Shown in pieces: positions 53,451 through 64,000 of a stretch of DNA of 64,000 nt. This stretch comes from Prorocentrum cordatum (Eukaryota > Sar > Dinophyceae > Prorocentrales > Prorocentraceae): the NCBI GenBank assembly GCA_963575745.1, contig CAUYUJ010020704.1, positions 526,680 to 590,679 of the forward strand, given 5' to 3'. The number at the start of each line of letters is the position of its first letter. The stretch's first letter is position 1. The notes beneath the pieces are model-generated. The model was not told where the DNA came from. It worked only from the letters and a program-made list of their open reading frames with translations, and searched no databases. Position numbers and translations under genes: made by a program.

Positions 53451-54236
53451 CTAAGTAGCGGGCCTTGACAAAAGGGCGAGATCGCGCCTTTCAGCTTCTA
53501 GGAATTCTGCATCCCTGCGCAGCACGAAATCCGTCAGAGACTCTCCCTTGCGAATACTTACATCGAACAGGGCTCCGTTATGCGCAGCTCGCTCTTGGTC
53601 CCCGGGGCGTTCTCCGTTCAGAAACGACAGATGTTCCAGCAGCTTCTCGACTCCCTGGGAATCGTCCATCTCTGGTCGAATGGTCTTGAACTTGAGCTGG
53701 AGATCGACCAGCAGTCCCGAGTATGCGACTGGCCTGGGTCTCTGGGCTAAAACCTGGTCGCTTCGCCCACGAACGAATATTTTCTTTGTAGATACCCAGG
53801 TGCTCGAATCCGATCCAGACTGGAGGCGACCCATAGTCCCGATTCGGAACGTGCCCCGTCGTAGATGTCCCCCAATAATCGTTCTGGTTCCAATCCCAGG
53901 AGCCCCACCCGGAGTCATGCCAATTCTGCCAGCCCTTCGCGTGCTGGTCTCTCGTGTCCGTCGTCGTGTCCTCCACCCACACCCACTTGCCCGTTGTCCA
54001 AGAACTTGCGAGCTCCTCGGAGCCTGGCGATCCCTGGTCACCTGCACGTTCTCACTCTTGCTCCTGTCCTCCCTCATGCGCTGGCGCATCGGCCGCGCCC
54101 CCCCCCCACGGCGAGCCCCGTGGCCGCTCGAACAGCCTCCGACATAGCTCCGCTTACCACTGTCACAAGTACGTGGACATACGATAACCCCGAAGAATGT
54201 CGCGCGAGTGAGCGGGATCCTGTTTTCCTCACTCAT
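53451..54236 (-). CDS. Copia gag N-terminal part
   Basis: A 261-codon frame from an ATG inside the 5' LTR. The N-terminal 130 residues are Arg/Gly-rich. The C-terminal part (AYSGLLVDLQLKFKTIRPEM to LTDFVLRRDAEFLEAE) has the helical character of a copia gag capsid region (UBN2-like). The frame stops at 53451, and gag sequence seems to continue in another frame below 53400. Gag would form the virus-like particle. Confidence 0.6.
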   Translation of the reverse strand: MSEENRIPLTRATFFGVIVCPRTCDSGKRSYVGGCSSGHGARRGGGARPMRQRMREDRSKSENVQVTRDRQAPRSSQVLGQRASGCGWRTRRRTRETSTRRAGRIGMTPGGAPGIGTRTIIGGHLRRGTFRIGTMGRLQSGSDSSTWVSTKKIFVRGRSDQVLAQRPRPVAYSGLLVDLQLKFKTIRPEMDDSQGVEKLLEHLSFLNGERPGDQERAAHNGALFDVSIRKGESLTDFVLRRDAEFLEAERRDLALLSRPAT

Positions 54237-54347
54237 GGGGAGCAGCGCGCAACTTAGACCACCGCGCCTAAGCCAAAGGCTTCGGAGGAGGGCAAGGAGA
54301 GAGACGATAACTCAAACATTAAGGGCTCGAGGGGCCATCTGGGAGCA
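54161..54347 (-). repeat. Copia 5' LTR (187 bp)
   Basis: TG...CA ends. Over the first 109 aligned bases I count 7 differences from the other LTR (about 6%), so the insertion is not recent unless mutation is fast. The first gag ATG lies inside this LTR (54234-54236). Confidence 0.85.
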
Positions 54348-57290
54348 GCTGCAACCGCACGGCGGCGATCCTTCCTGTCGAGGAAAGCGGCCAGCGTGGC
54401 GGCGTCGCACGGAGCGGGCGGGCGTAGGCTGTCGCTCCGCTCCTGCCCCCGCCTCTGCCTCTGCCCTAGGTCGTGATTCCCCTGGTGACAGTGTCCGCCA
54501 GGGTCATGATGTTCCAACCTACTTTAGCCTAAATCACCAGAAAGAACTTCGAGCGCCAAGAAAGCACCGAAACTGGAGGGTTTTCACATGTCGGGCTCTG
54601 GGAGGCGATACTCGTTCGACACTGTTTCGATACTTTTCTGGGGCTTCGAAATTATTTTTGGGGCATGGTCCTGAAGTACGATGGGAGCAACATAACGCCA
54701 GGGCTGCGCGCCCCCCGTCCCAGAGGCACCTGTCAGGCACCCGCTTAGAAGTACCGTGCCGCCGTAGGTGAGGCCAGGAAGTCAACGCATTCGTCGCGAG
54801 CCCAGAACCACGCGTCCGCTGTCTGGGCCCCGCGTCTCGCTGGCTTTCTTGCGCGCCGCTCCACGACGAAATCCCGCCATGCCTCGCTTGCGGGCGCGAT
54901 CTGTCATAATGCGAGCGAGGCCCAGGCCGCGTCGGCTGCGCCGCGGAACAGGCCGGATCTCCCCAGCTGGCGTTAGCGAGGCCACTGCCCGGCACGCCTG
55001 GTCTGGGAAAGCCGGAGGCGGAAGCGGCACGAGTTCGCAGCGGAGGGCCCCGGCAGCGCGACAGGCCGAGGGGCGCGCGGTTCACGGGGAATGCCCGGCG
55101 GTCCGCGCGCAAGCCAGGTCGCACCATAATGAAGGAAGCGGCACACCCGCAGCGAGTCACGCCCGAGAGTGCGCAAGTTATCGGCGAGGACGTCGACGCT
55201 CGTCCACTAAGGTACACTAGCGACGCCGCTGGGACGAGCGGGCTAGCATTCGCCCCAGGCCCTGCGCCGCTTGCCAGCCGGTCCAATCGCCCACTCGACC
55301 AGATGCGCGCACCTAAACTGCATGCAAGTTGCCTCCCAGGTCCACTCGTCGAGGTCCAGCGGCCCAGCGTCGAGCACCGCACTGCTCCCCCACAGAGTCG
55401 CAAGAAGGTTCGCGAGAGGGCCCGTGTCCGCGGCTGCAGCGCCACTGCCCTCGACCTGGTTCCTAGCGCAGAAACTGATCCAAGGCAGCTTGACTGCGGG
55501 CCCGTAGTTGCACCTGACGCGTCCGACAAGGCCGGGCATTCCATGCGCGTTTAGTCCATGAGCCGGCGGCCACAGATCCCGGGCAGCGGCGGCGGCGGGC
55601 AATTGTCGGGCAGGGCAGGAATCCAAGTGCCGTCCTGGGCACCCTCGTGGAAAGGCCCTCCGCGCATGGATCTCTCCGATCCGATCTCCGGGCTGCGCGG
55701 GAAGGTAGCCAACTTGACGCCGTCTGGAACGGCGTGCCCGCGCGCTCGCAGCTCGTCCTCCCAGAAGCCGACGCAACGCCATCCGCAACAGACCCCGCGG
55801 CGATAGGCAGTCCCCCAGTTAGCCGCAAGGAGTTGCCTAGCCTCTGCCGACGCCCATGCCCCAGCATCGATCCCGAAGCTCTTTGAGCAGTGGTCGCACT
55901 AGATCACCGCACACCGGAGAGAGATGCTCGCCAGTTTCGAAGCAGGCGTCGTCGTTGAAGCCCGGGAGGACCCAGAGCAACACCAGGCAACGGCGCACAC
56001 GGGGGCGCTGCCAAGAAATCCCGCCCTGAGCTGGAGACCCCACCACCCGCGCACGCGACTGCCTGGGCCTGGCCCAACTCGCCCTTGTCCGGAGCTTAAC
56101 CTCGGAGCCCGCTGGGGCAACCGACAGAACGCACATGGTACACTCCTCGTCATTGAGCGCCCCCAGGTTAGCCGGCATCACCAGTGCTTCCAGGGCCTGG
56201 AAGGAAGCTTTCAGCAGGAATTCGCAGATGTCGATCTCCCTCCAGCTGGCAGGGCAGCCTGCCTGCTTGGCCGCCGGGCGATGGTGAGAAACTGCCACTA
56301 TAGGCACCCCACTGCCCGGAGCAGGTCTTCGGTCCTCGATTCGGGCGCGAAGCGTCTGCAAGTCCTTGGCCCGCACGCCGCGGTTCACCCCGAACCTGTC
56401 CCAGATGGGCAGACGCGCCTTGTTCCAGAAATCGCAGAAGGCGAGCATGGCCTGCCATGCGCGCCTGGCGGGGCCAGGTTTGCCGCGAGGATATAGTAGC
56501 ACCCGAAGCTCGCGGACCGCGATGAGCATAATCGCCAGCGGGCTCGCGACCCAGAACGAGCCGAAAGGCCTCGTCGGGTCCCAGAAAGCGGGCGTTCAGC
56601 GGAGGACTGTCCGGTGCGCGCTGGCACTGGCAGGTGGACTGGCTCCAGCGCGCCGGCGACTGCTGCGGGGCGGGGCGGGGGGCGGAGCCCACCTTCCTCC
56701 GCCACCTGTTGGACGCACCAGGTCACATAAGTCCCAGAGAGAGCTGGCCCCTCCGCGCGGCTTCGCCCAGGTCGCCCATCTGCCGCAAGCGTGCCAGGTG
56801 TAACAGCACCGCCCAGGCTGCTGCGCACACGCAGCTCGACGGGCCCAGGCCGAGCTCCAGGTTCTAGGTCGCAGAGGAAGCCGTCGCGACTGAGGAGCTT
56901 CCTGCAGCGCTCAGCCAGGTCCCCAAGCATGTCGCCAGGGCCGCATACGCGCGGGCGCAGGCTCACGACGTAGAAGAACACAGGCGCGAAACCCGGATCC
57001 ATCAGTAGCCTGCTTCAGGCAGCATGGCGGTCCTCGGCCAGGCGATCCCAGTTGTGATTCTCTGGCAGCAACGAGCCCTCCAGGCTTGCGAAGCTCAGCT
57101 GCTGCTGCTGTCGCATCTTGGCAAGCTCCTCTTCCTGAGCCTCGCGTTCCGCGCGCGCGGCCATCCTGGCCTGGTCCTGAGGGCCGGCTTCGCCAGAGAC
57201 GGAGTCGTCATACAGCGTGGCCAGCTGAAATTCCAAGTCCCCGTCTAGCCGTCGCCGGGCGCCTGCCTGCCCAGGGTCTGCCAACCGCGT
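54348..57290 (-). other. Decayed minus-strand coding sequence of unknown function
   Basis: Several minus-strand frames have coding character. These are 57284-57015 (acidic start, then a Gln-rich coiled segment EEELAKMRQQQQLSFASLEG), 56529-55837 (AWQAMLAFCDFWNKARLPIW, VMPANLGALNDEECTMC) and 55788-55243 (GRVRCNYGPAVKLPWISFCA, LDEWTWEATCMQFRC). They follow the helicase on the same strand and may be its C-terminal part or the next ORF of the same element. No domain is recognised. Frame changes are frequent. Confidence 0.4.
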
Positions 57291-58922
57291 TCACACACCT
57301 GCCTCGACTCCCCAGGCTGCCAGGGCGTGGAGCTGAGACACGGTAGCAATTCTGAACATCTTGCCGTCGTCGACGATAACAACGACGTCCTTCACCCTGG
57401 CGTAGGCGACGACGGCCCCGGCGCTGTCGGCCCGGGCGCCTGCGGTCATGACCAGGTCCGCACTGCCCCCCTGGCTGGCGCCGATGGCGCTGATCTCGAT
57501 GAGGCCGAGCTGGAAGAGCCTTGGACACTTCTTTTTCACCCCGTGAAGGACTGGCCGAGGCCGTTGGCCAGCGCGGCGGTCTGCGAGAAGAATGCCTGTC
57601 CCGCGGTACCAGCAGCGCTTCTGCTGGCCAGCCCCAGGGCTGGCGCGCGCGAGCTGGTCGGCGGGGGCCCGGCGGAAGGGGCGCCTCGGGATGGGGAGCG
57701 GCCGCGCCCGTGGGGGCCTGCCCACTGGGCCCGCGCCCCCCCCCCCCGCCTATCCCTGCCGCCCCCTTTTCTCCTCTCCTCCGCCGTCGTAGGTGGACCA
57801 GAACTCAGCCCCAGTGAGTGGCCAACCCTTCCAGATCAAGGGAAGCATGGCTTCGTGCGCACAGAAAGCAATCACAATGCGCTCCGCGCTGATCTGGTCG
57901 TCTTCACACGCGGCGACCAGGTCGCAGATGGTGGCAACCTCCTAAACGCCGGCGCATCCGTCGGCCACGGCCGCGGCGACTTCGCGGGGGCCCTGTGCAC
58001 GCAGAAGGCCCCGTTGCGATCGCCCTCCTCGTCGCCGCGCGCGGGGCCCCGGCAACCCCCCGGCCTGGGAGGCAAGGGGCAGCCCCTCACCCCCTCTGCG
58101 GCTCGGGCCACGCACACGCCTTCCTGCGACAGTGGCTCGCGCTTCCTCCATGGCAGGCATTCGACGGGGCAGCGCTCCGAGACGGGGCCTCCAAATACTG
58201 GGCGCAGCTTGCCTCCGTAGAAGCAGCGGGAGGCCCACTGCAGGATGCCGCGGGGCACGGGGTAGCACGCGCCCAAGAGGACGTCGCGGTTCGAGCTGGG
58301 GCCGAGGGAACACTGAAGGCGCTCCAACGCAGAAATCGCGAGGCCCATGGCTGATGCGCTTTCGGATACCACGTCGGATTCGAGCACAGCGCTGTCGCGC
58401 GCCCCCATCACCTGGACACGCCCGCCAAAACGGGCGAGGAGCATTGGTGAGACGATGGCCAGGACCTCGGTGGACTGCCCAGCCTCGCCCAGGATCCCAA
58501 GCATGATGCTCGAAGGGTCATCGGCGCCCGGGTCGGCTGCCAACTCAGGCCTGGCTCAGACGAGCCCGGCGCTGCCAGCAGGTCCCGCTCGCACCTTTTG
58601 GTGGTCTTGGCCCCGCCGCCTGGGTCGACTAGACGGTGGCCCCACGCGGTCTGGAATTCCCCAGCTGTGGACTTCACAAAGGTTCTGGGCAGGTGACGCG
58701 GCCCCCCTGGCTATTCGTACCGCGGTGTCTGCAAGACTAATAGATTCGCCCAGGCGGACAGCACTCTCGGCCTCGGCCAAGTAGTTGGCGGGCACGTCCG
58801 CAGCCTCGCTGCATCCCGCGAAACATGATCGACCCACGAACCCGGAAAGGAATATAGAAATGTAAGGCATTGCAACAGTGTGAAGACACCTGATTGGGCG
58901 ACGGGCACATGCAATGCTGAAT

Positions 58923-59002
58923 GTATCGATGATGATGTACTGTGCCGAGGGCTGTGCTGTGCGACGCCGTGCTGAACTGCGATGTGCCATGCCGCGACTG
59001 TG

Positions 59003-59035
<33 letters not shown>

Positions 59036-59830
59036 TATATATAGCGTTGTGGATCAAGTCCTCCCTGGCATCCGAGTCCTCACAGAACTGATCTGGAGCG
59101 TAAGCTCGAGCTGCCTGAGCAGATGGTAGCTGCCCCAGAACTACTCGACAGAGAGAACATGCCAGGAGGACGCGCCGCGGAACGTCCCGAGGGACGCGCC
59201 AGGCGACGTGCCAGGGGACGTGCCATGGGGACGCACCGCGGGACGTGCCAAGGGGACGCGCTACGGAAGGTGCCAATGGACGTGCCGAGGGACGTGCCAG
59301 GGGACGCGCCGCGCGACGTGCCAGGTGGACTCGCCACGGAACGCGCCAAGGAACGTGCCAAGGTGCATAGTTGAGTGTATCGATCTTGATGTACCGTGCC
59401 GACGGCTGTGCTGTGCTGGGCCGTGCTGAACTGCGATGTGCCATGCCGCGATTGTGCCCTATCTAGCGTTGTGGATCGAGTCCTCCCTGGCATCCGAGTC
59501 CTCACCGAACTGATCTGGATCGTAAGCTCGAGCTGCCTGAGCAGATGGTAGCTGCCCCAGAACTAATCGACAGAGGGAACATGCCAAGAGGACGCGCCGC
59601 GGAACGTCCCAAGGGACGCGCCAGGCGACGTGCCAGGGGACGTGCCATGGGCACGCACCGCGGGACGTGCCAAGGGGACGCGCTACGGAACGTGCCAATG
59701 GACGTGCACCGCGCGACGTGCCAGGGGGACTCGCCACGGGACGCTCCGCGGAACGTGCCAGGCAACATGCCAGGCTGCAATGCTAAGGGTATCGATATTG
59801 ATGTACCGTGCCGAGGGCTGTGCTGTGCCT
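58923..59830. repeat. Tandem duplication with units of 454 and 412 bp
   Basis: GTATCGAT.(A/T)TGATGTAC marks unit starts at 58923, 59377 and 59789 (partial). Each unit contains the block from CTGTGCTG through GGATC.AGTCCTCCCTGGCATCC and an internal 11-12 bp subrepeat (GGGACGTGCCA, GGACGCGCCGCGG). The first unit alone has a CT run and TA run (59004-59041). Confidence 0.9.
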
Positions 59831-60260
59831 GGGCGACCTGGACACGTGAAAACACGCGTTTCGCTCAAGACGTTGTCAGCACATCCTCATGCTAGACATC
59901 CGCCTGGGCAACCTGGACACGTGCAAACAAGCGTCTCGCTCGAGACATCCTCAACAAATGCTCATGCTAGACATCCGCCTGGGCGACCTGGACACGTGAA
60001 AACAAGCCTCTGGTTCGAGACATCCTCAACAAATCCTCATGCTAGACATCTGTCTGGGCCACCTGGAGGCGTGAAACCAAGCGTCTCGCTCGAGACATCC
60101 TCAAGACCTGGGCACGTGAAAACAAGCAATCCACTTGAGAGATCCTCAGAATTCAAGTCCCCAGGAGAGGACAATCTATAACACAAAACAAGCGTCTCGC
60201 TCGAGACATCCTCAACAAATTCTGAAAAACAAGCGTTTCGCTAGGGACATCCTCAATTTT
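59829..60260. repeat. 75-bp tandem repeat with a small hairpin in each unit
   Basis: CTGGGCGACCTGGACACGTG begins units at 59829, 59904, 59979 and 60054, exactly 75 bp apart, with a shortened unit near 60108 and fragments to 60260. Most units contain GTCTCGCTCGAGAC, a 6-bp stem with a 2-bp loop. Confidence 0.9.
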
Positions 60261-60960
60261 AATTCGCCGGCCCTACGCGACCTCGTTATTTATCGCAAAA
60301 GAAATTCGCCGGCCCTACAGCCGTCAAAACCGGGGGGAAACAAACTAAAAGAGAACCCTGGGCCTGCGCCCTTTCCGGGAAAAAACAAATTGCCGGCGCC
60401 AGGGGGCGCAAGGCGCCCACATGTCCAGGACAGCAGCAAGTGTCTTCGTCTTGCCTGTGCCGGGTGGCCCGCGATACGGGAAGACCATGGTCTGCAGCGA
60501 CTGCGAGGGGGCCGCGTTCCGCACAGGCCTGAGGTAGTGCCAGCGACGCCGCGGACACCGGCGCGGGCTGGCGCAGAGAGAATGCTTTGAAAGACGGGCC
60601 CAGGACACGCCTCGACGTCGTCGTCGCTGGGCCCAGGTCCGTCTGGCAGGGCGTCGGAACCCCGCGAATCACCAGAGTCGCAGGGGCTGGGCATCGCCTG
60701 TGCCAGGGTCGCTGCTGCCTGCTGCCGCCGCGCCGCCCCAGCTGCTGCCATAGCGGCCGCCGAGTTGACGGTTCCCAGGTTCTCCGGCGAGGTGACCCGC
60801 AGGGCCCGTTTGTCAGCCCGCAGCAGGAAGGCCTCCTTGACGGCCGCCCGAGGGCCATTTACCTGCACCTGCGGTGGGACGCGGTCGACGCGACGCGGGG
60901 CGCCGTCTGGCGCGCTAGGCCCAGCGGCGGAGGTGCACCCCACTTGCAGAATGGAGCTTA

Positions 60961-62080
60961 GCGAATATCACGGTCTTGGCGGGGCAGCGCCCGGGCGCGA
61001 GGGGGCCGTTGCACTTGCTAGCATTGGATTTGGAGACGCCCGGGGCATTGTGCCAATTGACCAAAGCGACCGCGATGTAGGCGGTGGCCGGGGATCTGTG
61101 CGACGAGTAGATAGGGGCGCAACCTTCCTGCTCCTTGGGCCACTCGACTGCGTGCCCGCCTGTCCAGGAGATGACGTAACATTCGCCCGTGTCTCGTTTT
61201 TGATGCGCTAAGGCTGGGGCGAGCCCGCAGTCGCAAACTATCCGGGGTGGGTCGCGGCGGTCGTACTTCTGAACGCTGACTTCTAGTGCGCACGCCCGTC
61301 GGCGTCGGGGGGCATCCCTGGCCCCGGCGGCGCCGTCGTCGGTTGGCTCTGGGCGGGAGCGCTGCTCTGTCATGACGGCCTACAGCAGCCTATTTTCCCT
61401 TTTTCTGTCCTGTATCATCTCGGGCCAGCGATCGAGGGGCAATATGGAACCTGGAATGGGCCCGGCGCGGAGGCGCGCTGCGCGCTCGTAGATGGACTAC
61501 CATGGCTTCTTGAAGAGCTGGCTGGCAAACTTGGCCGCGACGATGGCTGGCCTGTCGTTGCCGACGCCGTCGCCGTCCAGGGGTTGGCCGTCGGGTCGTC
61601 GCTCCGCCGAGCCGGCGAGGCCATCGGCAGCGCTGCTCGGCCCAGGGACTGTCCGGGGCGCGCCAGGCGGGGGCCCGACACTGGGGAGCGCGGCGCGAGC
61701 TGACCTGCGCGCGTCTGCGCCAGCGGGGGAAGTGTCTGGGCGCTCGGCTGCGGCCGAGGCGTCTCGAGTCTCGGCGGCCCTGGAACCACCAAGCGTCGTC
61801 GTGATGCTGCCAGGCCGACCGCGTGGTATCTATGTCAGATATGCAGCCCAAGGGTGGAGCCCAGTCGGCGGACGCCCCGGCTAGGTGGATAGCAGGCGGG
61901 AACGGCGTCCCAGTCGTTGTCGCGCATCACCCCGTCCACGACCCTCAGCGGGGTGACAGTCATCCATCCTGGGAAAGGGAGCCTGGGCAGCTCCTGCGTA
62001 GGCCGCCCTCCTGTTATGGTCAGAGGCCGCCGCCTTGACCCGCGCTCCAGGGTCTGGTAGTCCATGGTCTACCTGCTGCT
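60961..62080 (-). other. Decayed coding sequence upstream of the helicase
   Basis: Minus-strand frame 61373-60915 includes ECYVISWTGGHAVEWPKEQE and TAYIAVALVNWHN, plausibly the N-terminal part of the helicase polypeptide. 61390-62080 has Pro/Arg-rich frames without motif. Confidence 0.35.
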
Positions 62081-62093
62081 CGGCCCGCTTCCG

Positions 62094-62156
62094 GTGGTCG
62101 CGCCCCGCGAAGTGGGCTTCCTCGTGGACCACCTTCTGGCACAGCTCGCAGCACCA
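62094..62156 (-). pseudogene. CxxC-HxxxxxH zinc finger
   Basis: In the minus-strand frame 62324-61881, CELCQKVVHEEAHFAGRDH gives C-x2-C-x8-H-x5-H, similar to U1C/matrin-type fingers that bind RNA or single-stranded nucleic acid. It lies between the RNase H and helicase regions on the same strand. Confidence 0.5.
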
Positions 62157-62389
62157 CCCCACAAGGAATCCAGGCGGGCCCAGCGCATCCAGGGCGCCCT
62201 GCGGCATTGGAACTTCGGCCTGCCTGCCGGGCCTGTGGCCCAGCGGCATTACACTGGTAGCAAGATAGCCACAGGCGCGATGGGACCTTAGCCTGCGGGG
62301 GCACGGCTGCGCTGTAAGCGCCATGTTTCCAGGTTACCAGGTTGACCGGGTGCGACTAACTGCCGCGCAAACAAATGGAAAGGCAGCGC

Positions 62390-62905
62390 CTGGAGCAGCG
62401 GTGCCTTCGCGAGCGCCCCGATTGGGTCGCCAGGCGGTCGCTCGCCTTCTTGTGGCGTCGCCTCACTGTCTGCCATGTGAGTGCCCAACTTCCCTCGCCC
62501 AGAGGCCTCATCCCTACGTCCATCTGCGCCGCTAGAGGCAGGCGCCGGCATCGCCCCGCCCCAGCCCTCTTAGCGTATGGCAGCCAGGCTGTCTCCAACA
62601 ATCCGGGCACCTCGGACGTCGGGAGACGTGTTGGCGAGCATGCCAAGTCCGGCACGACACCCCGTGGCTTCGGCCAATTGCGCGTTGCCTGATCCACGCA
62701 TGGCGACGACACAGGAGGCGAGCCGCACTGGCGGTCCGCCATCTGCCCGGTGGCACCACAAGATGGCGCAAGCGCTGTCACTGTCGCTGATGCATCGGGC
62801 ACCCCCGTCGAAGGTCACCTCCATCGGCCACTGCGCCAGGTCCTGGTCGGGGAAGGGGGACTTTTCTATGACCACCTCGGTCAACGCGTCTGAGTGATGG
62901 TTGGT
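62390..62905 (-). pseudogene. RNase H domain (one frameshift)
   Basis: WPMEVTFDGGARCISDSDSA holds the first catalytic Asp (near 62815). NAQLAEATGCRAGLGMLA holds the Glu, and RIVGDSLAAIR the second Asp (near 62590). A 1-bp frame change at about 62572 leads to YAKRAGAGRCRRLPLAAQMD, WALTWQTVRRRHKKASDRLA, the last part of a type-1 RNase H, where the final acidic position reads as S-D. The frame extends upstream to 63478 (FRYTVALSHAPLDADTAANL), without a recognised domain. Such domains are common in dinoflagellate retroelement proteins. Confidence 0.65.
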
Positions 62906-63479
62906 TGGTGCGAAAGGTCTGGCAATGCTGGCGGCATGTGCGACAGAAACGCGCGTCCAACGCGGCTTTGGCATCGTGTGCGGATACTCGCGGGCATGGG
63001 AGCCATCCCGCTCCCACCAGCAGCCATCCCCCGAAACTCCGATCATGCCTGAGGTAAAGCACAATGGCGGCAGCCCGCACCACGGGAAACTTAGGGACCT
63101 CGCCACCCGTTCTCGGTGCAGCCCTGGTTCCGTGCGGCATCCCGGAGCTGAGGAGCTGCTGGCCAGGGTCGCCCAGCTGGCACTCAGAGCAAGTGCCCCC
63201 GCCCCTGTCCCATACATCTGAGACGTCAGCCCTGGTGCACGGCAGGATGACATCAGGCTCTGCATCAGCTCTGCATTGTCCGGGCCACCGTCAAGTGGGT
63301 CGACTACCATGCCCGACCAGACTAAGTTTGCAGCAGTGTCGGCATCTAGGGGGGCGTGGCTGAGGGCGACCGTATACCTGAAGACAAGCTTGTGGATCAT
63401 GTGGCCTAGCACTTCGTATCGTGGTCCGGGGGCCATGACGGCATCAGCTAAGATCAATGGCGCATCGGGTGGACGCACC

Positions 63480-64000
63480 AGGTCCCAGGCAAGAGCGGCT
63501 GCGACGCAGCAGCTTCACAGGTGCTCGTTTCGGTTGCAGCGGTGATGGGCCAGGCGGGCGGGATCGCAGAGCGGGCGGGCGGGCTTCCACGAACAGGCGG
63601 TGGCTGCGCGCGGGCCCTCACGGGCGGGTCGGGGGGGGGGGGGGCGGGACAGTACCGAGCGCGGGCGGCGAGAAGGTTCGCCGGCGAGAGTGCGATGCCC
63701 GAGTGGCAAGAAAGCGATGTGTATCGGGATTGTGTTGTGATCTTGTTTTGGACTCCGCACTGGATCATCAGAAGACGCCCCGAGACGAGGAAGAGGAGAG
63801 GAACGAAAACCATACGATCGATCGGATCAGGAAGAGAGCCGCACCCTACGCTGCTGCAGGCGCAAGAGAGCGATCACCCCGAGTAGGCTGCAGGGAAATA
63901 TCAAGCGAGAGACGATCCCTCGGGAAAGTGTGATCCTCCACAAGGGCGGAACACGAGCGCCGTGTTGACAGTCGGCATCGTCGCCATTACCGTCATCGGT
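63480..64000. other. No gene seen
   Basis: GC-rich up to 63680 with a G run near 63640, then purine-rich. Short frames on both strands show no motif. Confidence 0.3.

Larger units (their letters stand above)
57300..60960 (-). pseudogene. UPF1-like superfamily 1 helicase, interrupted
   Basis: Helicase motifs occur in the right order down the minus strand. Walker A GPPGTGKT is at 60447-60470. Motif Ia-like VPANYLAEAESAVRLGES is near 58800. Motif II LGEAGQSTE is at 58475-58490 (normally DEAxQ; here the Asp is Gly). A decayed motif III follows (QVMGARD, then GLAISALERL). YPVPRGILQWASRCFYGGKL (58205-58264) is the YRMHP...FY.G.L block. EVATICDLVAACEDDQIS with IVIAFCAHEA stands near 57900. GLIEISAIGASQGGSADLVM with VKDVVVIVDD (57354-57500) matches the FQG.E and final motifs; the Arg-finger segment is largely deleted. 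Tandem repeats of 1.3 kb lie between Walker A and motif Ia. Such proteins unwind nucleic acids using ATP; this copy cannot. Confidence 0.65.

Noticed and set aside
59829-60130. CRISPR-like array of regular repeats with hairpins
   Set aside because: The units are contiguous 75-bp copies without variable spacers, and the genome is eukaryotic. It is an ordinary tandem repeat.

Overview
The window looks like nuclear DNA of a dinoflagellate. The evidence is indirect but converges. Three sites carry relics of the 22-nt dinoflagellate spliced leader (5618-5656, 15247-15268, 17225-17245). The reverse transcriptases read like the long, diverged families that fill dinoflagellate genomes. Most of the sequence is GC-rich, and CAT/CAG, GGA/CTC, GA and CA microsatellites are abundant. 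There are no bacterial-style operons and no rRNA or tRNA genes I can recognise. I cannot name the species.

Layout. 1-2540: a truncated LINE 3' end, then a decayed Ty1/copia RT-RNase H. 2540-5610: repeats ending in a CAT array. 5618-15246: a long LINE (LINE-B; ORF1, endonuclease, intact 1009-codon RT) with a second LINE (LINE-A) nested inside its endonuclease. 15247-17224: a retroposed copy of a CCCH zinc-finger transcript. 17225-21290: a third spliced-leader-bearing unit with LINE ORF1 and a degenerate RT (LINE-D). 21290-22226: duplicated palindromes and a 73-bp tandem array. 22340-23900: a broken EEP-nuclease-like gene that ends at a 100-N assembly gap (23901-24000). 24001-24445: the end of an unknown gene on the minus strand. 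24595-27330: a decayed minus-strand LINE (LINE-C) whose 3' end matches bases 1-411. 27400-44960: almost entirely satellites, minisatellites, microsatellites and inverted arrays, including a 3.5-kb CAT higher-order repeat. 44967-54347: a complete but inactivated Ty1/copia element on the minus strand with two LTRs. 54348-63480: decayed minus-strand coding sequence with a UPF1-like SF1 helicase, a zinc finger and an RNase H domain, interrupted by minisatellites.

Reading it together: almost everything recognisable comes from retroelements or reverse-transcribed mRNA. From 5.6 to 21.3 kb, three units lie head to tail. Each starts with a spliced-leader relic, and each relic sits directly downstream of a CTC/CAT microsatellite. 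This suggests repeated insertion at the microsatellite tail of an earlier copy, or microsatellite tails made during retroposition. Only the LINE-B RT is an uninterrupted long reading frame; nearly all other coding sequence has frameshifts, stops or lost catalytic residues. All assignments come from reading motifs by eye; no database search was run.
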